The notes beneath the pieces were generated by a model. It was not told the DNA's origin, did no database searches, and saw only the letters and a list, made by a program, of their open reading frames with translations. From an uncultured bacterium (GTDB lineage: Bacteria > Bacillota > Clostridia > Oscillospirales > Oscillospiraceae): a stretch of 12,965 nt of DNA. Where the stretch lies: assembly GCA_949286295.1 (NCBI GenBank), contig CASECK010000061.1, positions 1-12,965 on the forward strand, read 5' to 3'. Both the position numbers and the translations under genes were made by a program. This document shows, one piece after another, positions 1 through 5,716 of this stretch. Each line of letters starts with the position of its first letter. Position 1 is the stretch's first letter.

Positions 1-16
1 GGAAGAGAAGTTAGAG

Positions 17-625
17 ATGTTCTATTACCTGAGCGGCGCCGTGGTCCACCTCGAGCCATACCTGGCCGTCATCGACTGCGGCGGGGTGGGCTATGCCTGC
101 CGCACCACCAGCCATACCCTGTCCGCCCTGAAAAAAGGTGACAAGGGAAAACTCTTTACACATATGAATGTCCGGGAGGATGCCGTGGAACTCTACGGCT
201 TTGCCACCCAGGAGGAGCTCAACCTGTTCCGGCAGCTCATTTCGGTGTCCGGGGTGGGACCCAAGGCGGCGCTGTCCATCCTGTCGGCCTCCACCCCCGC
301 CAACCTGGCCCTGAGCATCATCACCGGGGACGAAAAGGCCCTCACCTGCGCCCAGGGAATCGGCAAAAAAATTGCCCAGCGGGTGATTTTAGAGCTGAAG
401 GACAAGCTGGCCAAGGGCCAGACCATCGGCGGGGCGGGAGAGAGCTACGGGGGCGCCGGGGTCACCGTCATCCCGGAGAACAAGCTGTCCGAGGCCTCCG
501 CCGCCCTGGTGGTGCTGGGCTACTCCCAGGGGGAGATTAACCTGGCCCTGAAGGGGATTGACCTGGACAGCCTCACCCTGGAGGAGATCATCAAGGCGGC
601 CCTGAAAAAGATGATGAAGGGGTAA
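17..625 (+). CDS. ruvA: Holliday junction branch migration protein RuvA
   Basis: RuvA binds four-way DNA junctions as a tetramer and loads the RuvB motor for branch migration in recombinational repair. The 202-residue product has the usual family length. It opens with the N-terminal OB-fold (about 1-62, starting MFYYLSGAVV). Two helix-hairpin-helix motifs follow, seen at residues 79-90 (GVGPKAALSILS) and 114-127 (GIGKKIAQ...). A Gly-rich flexible linker (about 131-155) leads to the small C-terminal domain that contacts RuvB (about 156-202). The ATG at 17 is preceded by purine-rich GGAAGAGAAG (1-10), a plausible ribosome site cut close to the window edge. Bases 12-14 are TAG in another frame and could end an upstream gene such as ruvC, but too little is visible to call it. 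The next gene starts 6 bp downstream, so this is the head of an operon or an internal member of a ruvCAB-type one. Confidence 0.97.
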   Translation: MFYYLSGAVVHLEPYLAVIDCGGVGYACRTTSHTLSALKKGDKGKLFTHMNVREDAVELYGFATQEELNLFRQLISVSGVGPKAALSILSASTPANLALSIITGDEKALTCAQGIGKKIAQRVILELKDKLAKGQTIGGAGESYGGAGVTVIPENKLSEASAALVVLGYSQGEINLALKGIDLDSLTLEEIIKAALKKMMKG

Positions 626-631
626 GGGACT

Positions 632-964
632 ATGGCGAAATATGAGACAAGGCTGCACGGCGACTTTGACCAAGTGCTCAACCGCCTCCACGACGGCATC
701 CTCCACGGCAGTATGTCGGCCAGCTTCGAGGATGAGAGCTACGTCCAGTTTGCCGGGGTGCGCTGCTGCGTGCGGGTGTACGAGCGGTACAGCATCAGCG
801 GCGGCAACCGCCTGAGCATGACCCTGACCCTGGTGGGGGATGGGGAGGAGCTGTTCCTGTCCGCCATCACCTCCGGGGGGAGCCAGGGGATGTTCTTTAA
901 GCTCAACACCTGGGGGGAGGAGGCCTTCCTGGACACCCTCCGGGCGCTGGCGGAGAATTTATGA
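632..964 (+). CDS. DUF6054-type small protein of unknown function, between ruvA and ruvB
   Basis: This 110-residue protein has no function I can assign. Its pattern (MAKYETRLHGDFDQVLNRL..., GSMSASFED, GVRCCVRVYERYS, GGNRLSMTLTL, SAITSGGSQGMFFK, NTWGEEAFLDTL) resembles the DUF6054 family of Bacillota. I recall that family from memory and could not test the match. There is no signal peptide and no membrane segment. The make-up suggests a small soluble alpha/beta fold: an N-terminal helix (about 10-25), alternating strands (about 37-80) and a C-terminal helix (about 94-108). Cys45 and Cys46 are adjacent. It starts 6 bp after the ruvA stop with an AAGGG ribosome site (624-628) and ends 18 bp before ruvB, so it is almost certainly co-transcribed with both. 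Its place between two subunits of one complex could mean a link to repair or simple operon hitch-hiking. The sequence does not decide. Confidence 0.87.
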   Translation: MAKYETRLHGDFDQVLNRLHDGILHGSMSASFEDESYVQFAGVRCCVRVYERYSISGGNRLSMTLTLVGDGEELFLSAITSGGSQGMFFKLNTWGEEAFLDTLRALAENL

Positions 965-982
965 GGATTTGGAAGTGAACCC

Positions 983-2053
983 ATGGCCATCGACTTTTCC
1001 AACGACGAGCTGAATATGGACGGCCTGGAGCCTCTGGTCGCCACCTCTCTCACCCGGGAGGATGAGAATGAGGGTTCCCTGCGCCCCAGGACCCTGAGGG
1101 AGTACATCGGTCAGGAGAAGGCCAAGGGCAACCTGGAGGTATTTATTCAGGCGGCCAAAATGCGCCGCGAGCCCTTGGACCACGTGCTGCTCCATGGCCC
1201 GCCCGGCCTGGGGAAGACCACCCTCTCTGGCATCATCGCCAATGAGATGGGGGTCAACATCCGAATCACCTCCGGCCCGGCCATCGAGAAGGCCGGGGAC
1301 CTGGCCGCCCTGCTCACCAATCTGAACGAGAACGACATCCTCTTTGTGGACGAAATTCACCGCCTCAACCGCTCGGTGGAGGAGGTGCTTTACCCGGCCA
1401 TGGAGGACTATGCCATCGACATCATCATCGGCAAGGGCCCTTCGGCCAACTCCATCCGGCTGGACCTGCCCCGCTTCACCCTCATCGGGGCCACCACCCG
1501 GGCGGGACAGCTGTCCGCCCCGCTCCGGGACCGGTTCGGGGTGACTTTGCGGCTGGAGCTGTATACCCCGGAGGAGCTGGCCGAGATTGTCACCCGGTCG
1601 GCCGGAATCCTGGAGGTCCCCATTGAGGAGGACGGGGCCATGGAGATTGCCCGCCGCAGCCGGGGCACCCCCCGCATCGCCAACCGGATGCTCCGCCGCG
1701 TCCGGGATTTTGCCCAGGTGCGGGCCGGGGGCGTCATCACCAAGAAGGTGGCCGGAGAGGCGCTCACTGCCCTGGAGATTGACCAACTGGGTCTGGACTC
1801 CATCGACCACCGGATGCTCCGGAGCATCATCGAAAACTACCGGGGGGGACCGGTGGGACTGGAGACCCTGGCGGCCACCATCAACGAGGAGGCCGTCACC
1901 CTGGAGGACGTGTACGAGCCCTATCTGATGCAGCTGGGCTTTCTCACCCGCACCCCCCGGGGCCGGTGCGTCACCCCCAGGGCCTATGAGCACCTGGGCC
2001 TGCCCGTCCCCGGCGGGGCGGCCCCCGGCGGGCTGGACCAGCTGAGCCTGTAA
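983..2053 (+). CDS. ruvB: Holliday junction branch migration DNA helicase RuvB
   Basis: RuvB is the AAA+ ATPase that forms hexameric rings on either side of a RuvA-bound junction and pumps DNA through it. The 356-residue product carries Walker A GPPGLGKTT (residues 72-80), Walker B DEIHRL (123-128), sensor 1 GATTRAG (169-175) and the arginine-finger region PLRDRFG (180-186). The sensor 2 region follows at SRGTPRIANRMLRRVRDFA, and the winged-helix DNA-binding domain fills about 265-345. The N-terminal 30 residues before SLRPRTLREYIGQ are variable in the family. The C-terminus ends with a Gly/Pro-rich tail (PVPGGAAPGGLDQLSL) slightly beyond the conserved domain. The ATG at 983 has GGAAG (971-975) at suitable spacing. 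The gene sits 18 bp after the DUF6054-type gene, and 62 bp separate it from glmM. Confidence 0.98.
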   Translation: MAIDFSNDELNMDGLEPLVATSLTREDENEGSLRPRTLREYIGQEKAKGNLEVFIQAAKMRREPLDHVLLHGPPGLGKTTLSGIIANEMGVNIRITSGPAIEKAGDLAALLTNLNENDILFVDEIHRLNRSVEEVLYPAMEDYAIDIIIGKGPSANSIRLDLPRFTLIGATTRAGQLSAPLRDRFGVTLRLELYTPEELAEIVTRSAGILEVPIEEDGAMEIARRSRGTPRIANRMLRRVRDFAQVRAGGVITKKVAGEALTALEIDQLGLDSIDHRMLRSIIENYRGGPVGLETLAATINEEAVTLEDVYEPYLMQLGFLTRTPRGRCVTPRAYEHLGLPVPGGAAPGGLDQLSL

Positions 2054-2115
2054 GAGAGCCGGGCGGCAGAGTTTGAAATAGAATAGCCAATCTGGCAGAA
2101 GGAAGGAACGATAGT

Positions 2116-3477
2116 ATGGGGAAACTGTTTGGGACGGACGGCATTCGCGGTGTGGTCAACGCCGGCTTGGACGCGGACCTGGCCTATAAGGTGGGCCTGG
2201 CCACCGCCATGGTGCTGGCCAGAGACAAAGAGGCGGGGGAGCGCCCGCTGGTCACCATCGGCAAGGACACCCGCATCTCCGGGGACCTGCTCAAGGGCTC
2301 CCTGATTGCCGGGCTGTGCACGGCGGGGGCCGACGTGCTGGACCTGGGCACGCTGCCCACCCCGGGCGTGGCCTGGGTCACCGTGGACGAGGGGGCGGAC
2401 GCGGGAATCGTCATCTCCGCCAGCCATAACCCCTTTGAACACAACGGAATCAAGATTTTCAACGGCCAGGGCTTCAAACTCTCCGACGAGCTGGAGGAGA
2501 AAATTGAGGACATCGTCCTGTTCGGCCACAACAACGTGCCCATGAAGACCCACGGGGACATCGGCAAGGTGAGCTATGTGGCGCCCAAGGCCAGCGAGGA
2601 CTATATTGACCACTTGGAGAGCACCATCTCCTCCACCCTGGATGGGCTGCGCATTTTGGTGGACTGCGCCAACGGCGCCGCCTCCGCCACCGCCGCCCGG
2701 CTGTTTGACCGCTTTCCCAAGCTGCGCACCGATGTCATCAACGCCGACCCGGACGGGGTCAATATCAACGACAAGTGCGGCTCCACCCATATCGAGGGCC
2801 TTGCGGCCATGGTCCGGGCCGGCGGGTACGACCTTGGCCTGGCCTTTGACGGCGACGCGGACCGCTGCCTGGCGGTGGACGAGCAGGGCGGACTGGTGGA
2901 CGGAGACCAGATTATGGCCGCCTGCGGCCTGGACATGATGAAAAAGGGCGCTCTGCCGGGCAACACGGTGGTGGCCACCGTCATGTCCAACCTGGGCCTG
3001 CACCGGTACACCAGGCAGAACGGCATGGAGCTGGAGTGCACCAGCGTGGGGGACCGGAATGTGCTGGAGCGGATGCTGGAGAAGGGGTACCGCCTGGGCG
3101 GCGAGCAGTCGGGCCACATGATTTTCCTGGAGCACGCCACCACCGGCGACGGGCAGCTCACCGCCCTGCAGATGCTGGCCCTGCTGAAGCAGAGCGGCAA
3201 GAAGGCCTCAGAGCTGTTTGGCGCCTGCCCCCGGTATCCCCAGGTGCTGCTCAACATCCCCGTGGCGGACAACGACGTAAAGAAGGCGGTGATGGCCAGT
3301 TCCGCTCTGGCCCAGGCCGTCGGGGAGGAGGAGGCCGCCCTGGCCGGCGAGGGCCGGGTGCTGGTGCGCCCCTCGGGCACAGAGGCCCTGATGCGGGTGA
3401 TGGTGGAGGCCAAAACCGAGCAGCAGGCCCAGGCCGCGGCCCGCCGGCTGGCCGATTTGATTGCCGGCATGAAGTGA
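2116..3477 (+). CDS. glmM: Phosphoglucosamine mutase GlmM
   Basis: GlmM interconverts glucosamine-6-phosphate and glucosamine-1-phosphate, feeding UDP-GlcNAc synthesis for peptidoglycan. The 453-residue length is typical. All four active-site loops of the alpha-D-phosphohexomutase family are visible: the phosphoserine loop SASHNP (101-106, catalytic Ser likely 103), the Mg-binding loop DGDADR (245-250), the sugar-binding loop GEQSGH (329-334) and the phosphate-binding loop RPSGTE (418-423). The N-terminus MGKLFGTDGIRGV is also characteristic and separates GlmM from ordinary phosphoglucomutase or phosphomannomutase. The ATG at 2116 follows a doubled AAGGAAGG ribosome site (2099-2106). The 62-bp gap after ruvB has no terminator and no convincing promoter, so read-through from ruvB is likely. 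No terminator is evident after the stop either, and the promoter of the sigma-factor gene begins 46 bp downstream. Confidence 0.97.
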   Translation: MGKLFGTDGIRGVVNAGLDADLAYKVGLATAMVLARDKEAGERPLVTIGKDTRISGDLLKGSLIAGLCTAGADVLDLGTLPTPGVAWVTVDEGADAGIVISASHNPFEHNGIKIFNGQGFKLSDELEEKIEDIVLFGHNNVPMKTHGDIGKVSYVAPKASEDYIDHLESTISSTLDGLRILVDCANGAASATAARLFDRFPKLRTDVINADPDGVNINDKCGSTHIEGLAAMVRAGGYDLGLAFDGDADRCLAVDEQGGLVDGDQIMAACGLDMMKKGALPGNTVVATVMSNLGLHRYTRQNGMELECTSVGDRNVLERMLEKGYRLGGEQSGHMIFLEHATTGDGQLTALQMLALLKQSGKKASELFGACPRYPQVLLNIPVADNDVKKAVMASSALAQAVGEEEAALAGEGRVLVRPSGTEALMRVMVEAKTEQQAQAAARRLADLIAGMK

Positions 3478-3522
3478 GTCGGGGACTGTCTGGAGATTTT
3501 ACGGAATATTCACCGAAAACCC

Positions 3523-3551
3523 TTGACAAATCTGAACATTTTGTTTATTAT
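3523..3551 (+). promoter_or_regulatory. Near-consensus sigma-A promoter overlapping the 5' end of the sigma-factor gene
   Basis: The -35 box TTGACA (3523-3528) and -10 box TATTAT (3546-3551) are separated by exactly 17 bp. They lie in an AT-rich island (about 3500-3580) that stands out in this GC-rich DNA. The first base of the -35 box is also a possible in-frame TTG start codon, and the -10 box overlaps the ATG at 3550. Transcription would be expected to start near 3558, downstream of both candidate start codons. The promoter match is strong, but what it expresses is unresolved. Confidence 0.75.
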
Positions 3552-4188
3552 GAATAACAATCACAATAAAATTTTAGTCAATGGGCAGACAGACAGCCTG
3601 ACAGACGAGCATCTGTGCCAAAAAGCCGCCGGGGGGGACCCTCTGGCGGAGGCGGAGCTGGTGCGGCGGTATGGTCAGCTGGTCCGCGCCTGCGCCCGCC
3701 CTCTGTTTCTGGCGGGGGGGGACAGCGAGGACCTGATTCAAGAGGGAATGCTGGGCCTGCTCACCGCCATCCGGGGGTTTGACCCGGGGCGGGACGCCGC
3801 GTTCCGCACCTATGCGGAGATTTGCATCCGCAGCCGCCTGTTCACCGCCATCCGCGCGGCCCAGGGCGGCAAGCACGCCCCTTTGAACCAAAGCGTTTCT
3901 TATGAACCACCTCTTTTTGACGCAGCCAGCGCACACCTGTTTTCCAGCGCCGAGAGCCCGGAGGATGTGGTGATCGGCAGAGAGGAACGAAAAGAGCGCA
4001 TCGACGCCCTGAAGGGCCAACTTTCAAAGTTTGAAGCGGAGATTTTGACCCCCTACCTCAGCGGCCTCTCCTGTGGAGAGATCGCCCGTCGGCTGGGCCG
4101 TTCCCGGAAATCGGTGGACAACGCCATCCAGCGTATCCGCCGCAAGACGGCCCGTTATGTTTCTACCGGCGTATCCAGCGAGAGCTGA
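3550..4188 (+). CDS. SigH-like RNA polymerase sigma-70 family factor
   Basis: This is a two-domain sigma factor of the sporulation/stationary-phase SigH type. Counted from the ATG at 3550 it has 212 residues, close to B. subtilis SigH (218 as I recall). Region 2 spans about 35-103, with DLIQEGMLGLLTAIRGFDP as the core-binding part and FRTYAEICIRSRLFTAIRAA as the -10 recognition part. The linker keeps the SigH-like KHAPLNQSVSYEPP. Region 4 spans about 158-203, with the helix-turn-helix ending KSVDNAIQRIRRK, which matches my recollection of SigH region 4. No region 1.1 or region 3 is present. The start is uncertain. Neither the TTG at 3523 nor the ATG at 3550 has a ribosome site, and both lie inside or upstream of a strong promoter. 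ATG 3581 is out of frame. It may be a lineage paralogue rather than the orthologue of SigH, so I give no symbol. Confidence 0.85.
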   Translation: MNNNHNKILVNGQTDSLTDEHLCQKAAGGDPLAEAELVRRYGQLVRACARPLFLAGGDSEDLIQEGMLGLLTAIRGFDPGRDAAFRTYAEICIRSRLFTAIRAAQGGKHAPLNQSVSYEPPLFDAASAHLFSSAESPEDVVIGREERKERIDALKGQLSKFEAEILTPYLSGLSCGEIARRLGRSRKSVDNAIQRIRRKTARYVSTGVSSES

Positions 4189-4252
4189 TCGCATATTACA
4201 ACCGCCCAGCCGTGGAATGGCCCGGGCAACGAGTCAAAGAGAGGGAAATCCA

Positions 4253-4534
4253 ATGTACGAAGACAAGATCCTGGTATGCAAAGAATGCGGCAACGAGTTC
4301 ACCTTCACCGCCGGTGAGCAGGAGTTCTACGCCGAGCGCGGCTTCCAGAACGAGCCTCAGCGCTGCAAGGCCTGCCGCGACGCCCGCAAGAACGCCGCCC
4401 GCGGTCCCCGTGAGTACTTCACCGCTGTGTGCGCCGCCTGCGGCGGCGAGGCGAAGGTTCCCTTCGAGCCCAAGTCTGACCGTCCCGTCTACTGCAGCGA
4501 CTGCTTCGCCAAGATGCGCGAGCAGCAGGGCTGA
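4253..4534 (+). CDS. Small double zinc-ribbon protein (CxxC...CxxC, CxxC-x17-CxxC)
   Basis: This 93-residue protein carries two likely zinc sites. The first ribbon uses Cys9/Cys12 and Cys38/Cys41. The second uses Cys60/Cys63 and Cys81/Cys84, with exactly 17 residues between the pairs, the signature of the CxxC-x17-CxxC family. The region between them is basic (CRDARKNAARGPREY), which would suit nucleic-acid binding, but no function is established. The ATG at 4253 is chosen because AGAGGG (4239-4244) precedes it at 8 bp. Longer in-frame extensions from 4073 would run through the sigma-factor gene and are not supported. Codon use is markedly biased (CGC, GGC, AAG, GAG, TTC), like the rplS gene in this window, suggesting high expression. 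It follows the sigma gene by 64 bp and is closed by a strong intrinsic terminator. Confidence 0.9.
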   Translation: MYEDKILVCKECGNEFTFTAGEQEFYAERGFQNEPQRCKACRDARKNAARGPREYFTAVCAACGGEAKVPFEPKSDRPVYCSDCFAKMREQQG

Positions 4535-4550
4535 AATTCCTCTGCCAGGC

Positions 4551-4579
4551 AAAAGGGCGCCCAACCGGGCGCCCTTTTT
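4551..4579 (+). terminator. Rho-independent terminator after the zinc-ribbon gene
   Basis: A perfect stem GGGCGCCC (4555-4562) / GGGCGCCC (4567-4574) closes a 4-nt loop AACC. It is extended by AAAA (4551-4554) pairing with the first T residues of the TTTTT tract (4575-4579). It starts 17 bp after the stop codon and ends the sigma/zinc-ribbon unit. Confidence 0.93.
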
Positions 4580-4596
4580 CTGCCTTGGGCAGGGCG

Positions 4597-4669
4597 GAGC
4601 GGCAAATCGCAACTCCCGGTTGCGCGGATTCCAGCCCCGGCTGGTGGACCCGCAACCGTGGGCCCGCTC
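4597..4669 (+). promoter_or_regulatory. Nested inverted-repeat element, possible structured leader of the XRE regulator gene
   Basis: Three nested complementary segments lie between the upstream terminator and the XRE gene. The outer pair is GAGCGG (4597-4602) with CCGCTC (4664-4669). The middle pair is CGGTTGCG (4617-4624) with CGCAACCG (4651-4658), extended by GG/CC (4626-4627/4649-4650). The inner hairpin is CCAGC (4631-4635) with GCTGG (4640-4644). A second CGCAAC at 4608-4613 can pair with the same GTTGCG (4619-4624), giving a mutually exclusive alternative stem. No U-tract follows, so it is not a standard terminator. It does not fold as a tRNA and I recognise no known riboswitch family. 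I found no clear promoter for the XRE gene, so it is unknown whether the element is transcribed. Confidence 0.45.
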
Positions 4670-4696
4670 AGAATAAAGAGGAAAGGAGTGAGGTCC

Positions 4697-5266
4697 ATGA
4701 CACTGGGCGAGAGCATTCAAACCAAGCGCGCGGTCCAAGGCCTGTCCCAGGAAAAGCTGGCGGAGCTGGTGGGGGTGTCCCGCCAGGCGGTGAGCAAGTG
4801 GGAGGTGGGCGACGCGGTGCCCGACACGGATAAGCTGGTCCCCCTGGCCCAGGCGCTGGGCTGTTCAGTGGACGAGCTGCTGGGCCATGTGCCGCCGGTC
4901 CCGCCGGCGGGACCGGCGGGGGAGAAGCCGCGCGGCCCGGGCTGGTTTGCCCTCCACTGGTACTGGCTGGGGCTGATTCCGGCGGCCTGGGGGGCCTATA
5001 GAGCCATCCAGGGCGTGGTGTCGGTCTTCCAGATGAAAAATCAGCTCAATTTCATCGGCCAGCTGCTGGCCAGCGGCTTCACCAGCGGTGAGGACGAACA
5101 CTTCCAGCGCTTTTTCACACAACGCGGAGAGGTGATTGTCTCCGAGATTGTGAAGGCCCTATTGCCGGTGTTTTTGGCGGCCGGTGGGGCGGTTTTGGTT
5201 GGCCTGCTGATATTCTTCCTGGGCCGCCGCTATGTGCGCCGGAAGTGCGGCGGGACGGGAAAATAG
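4697..5266 (+). CDS. Membrane-anchored XRE-family helix-turn-helix regulator
   Basis: The 189-residue product has an N-terminal Cro/C1-type DNA-binding domain (about 5-61): the helix-turn-helix core LSQEKLAELVGVSRQAVSKWEVGD is followed by VPDTDKLVPLAQALGCSVDELL. A Pro/Gly-rich linker (about 65-82) leads to two likely membrane segments (about 84-110 and 151-175) flanking a polar stretch (about 112-150), with a basic tail RRYVRRK. Such HTH-plus-membrane proteins are common in Bacillota and may sense envelope or membrane-linked signals, but the target is unknown. The ATG at 4697 is chosen over an in-frame start at 4658 because AAAGGAG (4682-4688) sits 8 bp upstream. The linker codons contain a 28-bp perfect DNA palindrome, annotated separately. 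The gene stands alone between a terminator and the next promoter. Confidence 0.88.
   Translation: MTLGESIQTKRAVQGLSQEKLAELVGVSRQAVSKWEVGDAVPDTDKLVPLAQALGCSVDELLGHVPPVPPAGPAGEKPRGPGWFALHWYWLGLIPAAWGAYRAIQGVVSVFQMKNQLNFIGQLLASGFTSGEDEHFQRFFTQRGEVIVSEIVKALLPVFLAAGGAVLVGLLIFFLGRRYVRRKCGGTGK
4892..4919. repeat. 28-bp perfect palindrome inside the XRE gene linker
   Basis: The left arm CCGCCGGTCCCGCC (4892-4905) is followed directly by its exact reverse complement GGCGGGACCGGCGG (4906-4919). All but two of the 28 bases are G or C. It encodes residues 66 to about 75 of the regulator (PPVPPAGPAG), the flexible linker between the DNA-binding domain and the first membrane segment, so it keeps the frame. 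As RNA it would form a very stable hairpin in mid-message. It could be an operator, a pause or processing site, or a small palindromic insertion. GC-rich Pro/Gly/Ala codons alone can also create imperfect repeats. Confidence 0.85.
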
Positions 5267-5328
5267 GGCGGCTGAGCGCCCGGAGGCCGGAAGCCGGGCA
5301 GAAAAACGGATTTTTTGCAAATTCCCCA

Positions 5329-5357
5329 TTGAAAAACCAGGAAAGTTCGGCTATACT
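5329..5357 (+). promoter_or_regulatory. Sigma-A promoter of the DUF1858 gene
   Basis: TTGAAA (5329-5334) and TATACT (5352-5357) are spaced by 17 bp. The expected start of transcription is near 5364, giving a 5' leader of about 28 nt before the ATG at 5392. Together with the terminator at 5611-5641 this makes a self-contained one-gene unit. Confidence 0.8.
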
Positions 5358-5391
5358 ATCCCTGTACCCCACAAGAACGGAGGAGAGTCCC

Positions 5392-5589
5392 ATGACCATT
5401 ACCAAAGACACCATCATCGGTGATATCCTGACCATCGCCCCCCAGACCGCGCCCCTGTTTATGAACATCGGGATGCACTGCTTGGGCTGCCCGGCCTCTC
5501 GGGGCGAGACGGTGGAGCAGGCCTGCATGGTCCACGGTGTGGACCCGGACGAGCTGCTGGCCAAAATCAACGGTATGCTCGAGGGCTGA
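5392..5589 (+). CDS. DUF1858 / ScdA-N-like redox-disulfide domain protein
   Basis: This 65-residue single-domain protein matches the DUF1858 fold (hybrid-cluster-protein-associated redox disulfide domain). It shows TIIGDILTIAPQTAPLFMNIGMHCLGCPASRGETVEQACMVHGVDPDELLAKIN. The hallmark is CLGCPAS with Cys30 and Cys33; a third Cys45 follows in EQACMVHG. The same domain forms the N-terminus of ScdA/RIC-type iron-centre repair proteins and is found near hybrid cluster proteins, so a role in redox or nitrosative-stress chemistry is plausible but inferred. The ATG at 5392 has GGAGGAG (5379-5385) with 6-bp spacing; longer in-frame extensions would cross the promoter. It has its own promoter and terminator. 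The neighbouring operon begins with an Fe-S flavoprotein-like gene, so a redox theme is possible. Confidence 0.92.
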   Translation: MTITKDTIIGDILTIAPQTAPLFMNIGMHCLGCPASRGETVEQACMVHGVDPDELLAKINGMLEG

Positions 5590-5610
5590 GCGGCCGCGGT
5601 ATCAAGCAAG

Positions 5611-5641
5611 AAAAGGGGGACGGCGCGCCGTCCCCCTTTTT
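5611..5641 (+). terminator. Strong Rho-independent terminator after the DUF1858 gene
   Basis: A 13-bp perfect stem, AAAAGGGGGACGG (5611-5623) with its complement at 5628-5640, closes on a CGCG centre and ends in TTTTT (5637-5641). TATCAA (5600-5605) and TTGATA (5640-5645) can add further outer pairing. Because the left arm starts with A residues it could work in both directions, but no gene faces it. Confidence 0.95.
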
Positions 5642-5653
5642 GATATCAGAGCC

Positions 5654-5683
5654 TTTACAGGCGCCGGGCTGTTCTGATAGAAT
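5654..5683 (+). promoter_or_regulatory. Extended -10 promoter of the flavoprotein-trmK-nif3 operon
   Basis: TTTACA (5654-5659) and TAGAAT (5678-5683) are separated by 18 bp, and TG at 5675-5676 gives the extended TGN -10 element. The start of transcription would fall near 5690, leaving a short leader before the first gene. It begins just after the preceding terminator, as expected for a new transcription unit. Confidence 0.7.
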
Positions 5684-5716
5684 ACCGGCAGAGAGTTTCT
5701 TCAGGGAGGGATGAAG

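Noticed and set aside
1..14. Possible last codons of an upstream gene (AAG AGA AGT TAG), perhaps ruvC
   Set aside because: Four codons cannot identify a gene; any frame has a fair chance of a stop here.
2054..2115. Separate promoter for glmM
   Set aside because: TTGAAA at 2073-2078 has no -10 box at acceptable spacing.
1984..3135. 383-codon open frame on the - strand opposite glmM
   Set aside because: It is antisense to a gene with all catalytic motifs and has no recognisable domain or ribosome site.
3523..3549. TTG at 3523 as the start of the sigma-factor gene
   Set aside because: It is the -35 box of a near-consensus promoter and has no ribosome site; the extra nine residues are not typical of the family.
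4597..4669. tRNA gene in the structured intergenic element
   Set aside because: There is no T-loop consensus, no seven-base acceptor stem and no anticodon arm of correct geometry.
5278..5316. Hairpin GCCCGG/CCGGGC after the XRE gene with a T run nearby
   Set aside because: The T run (5311-5316) is 11 nt past a short stem with a 10-nt loop, so it is not a convincing terminator.
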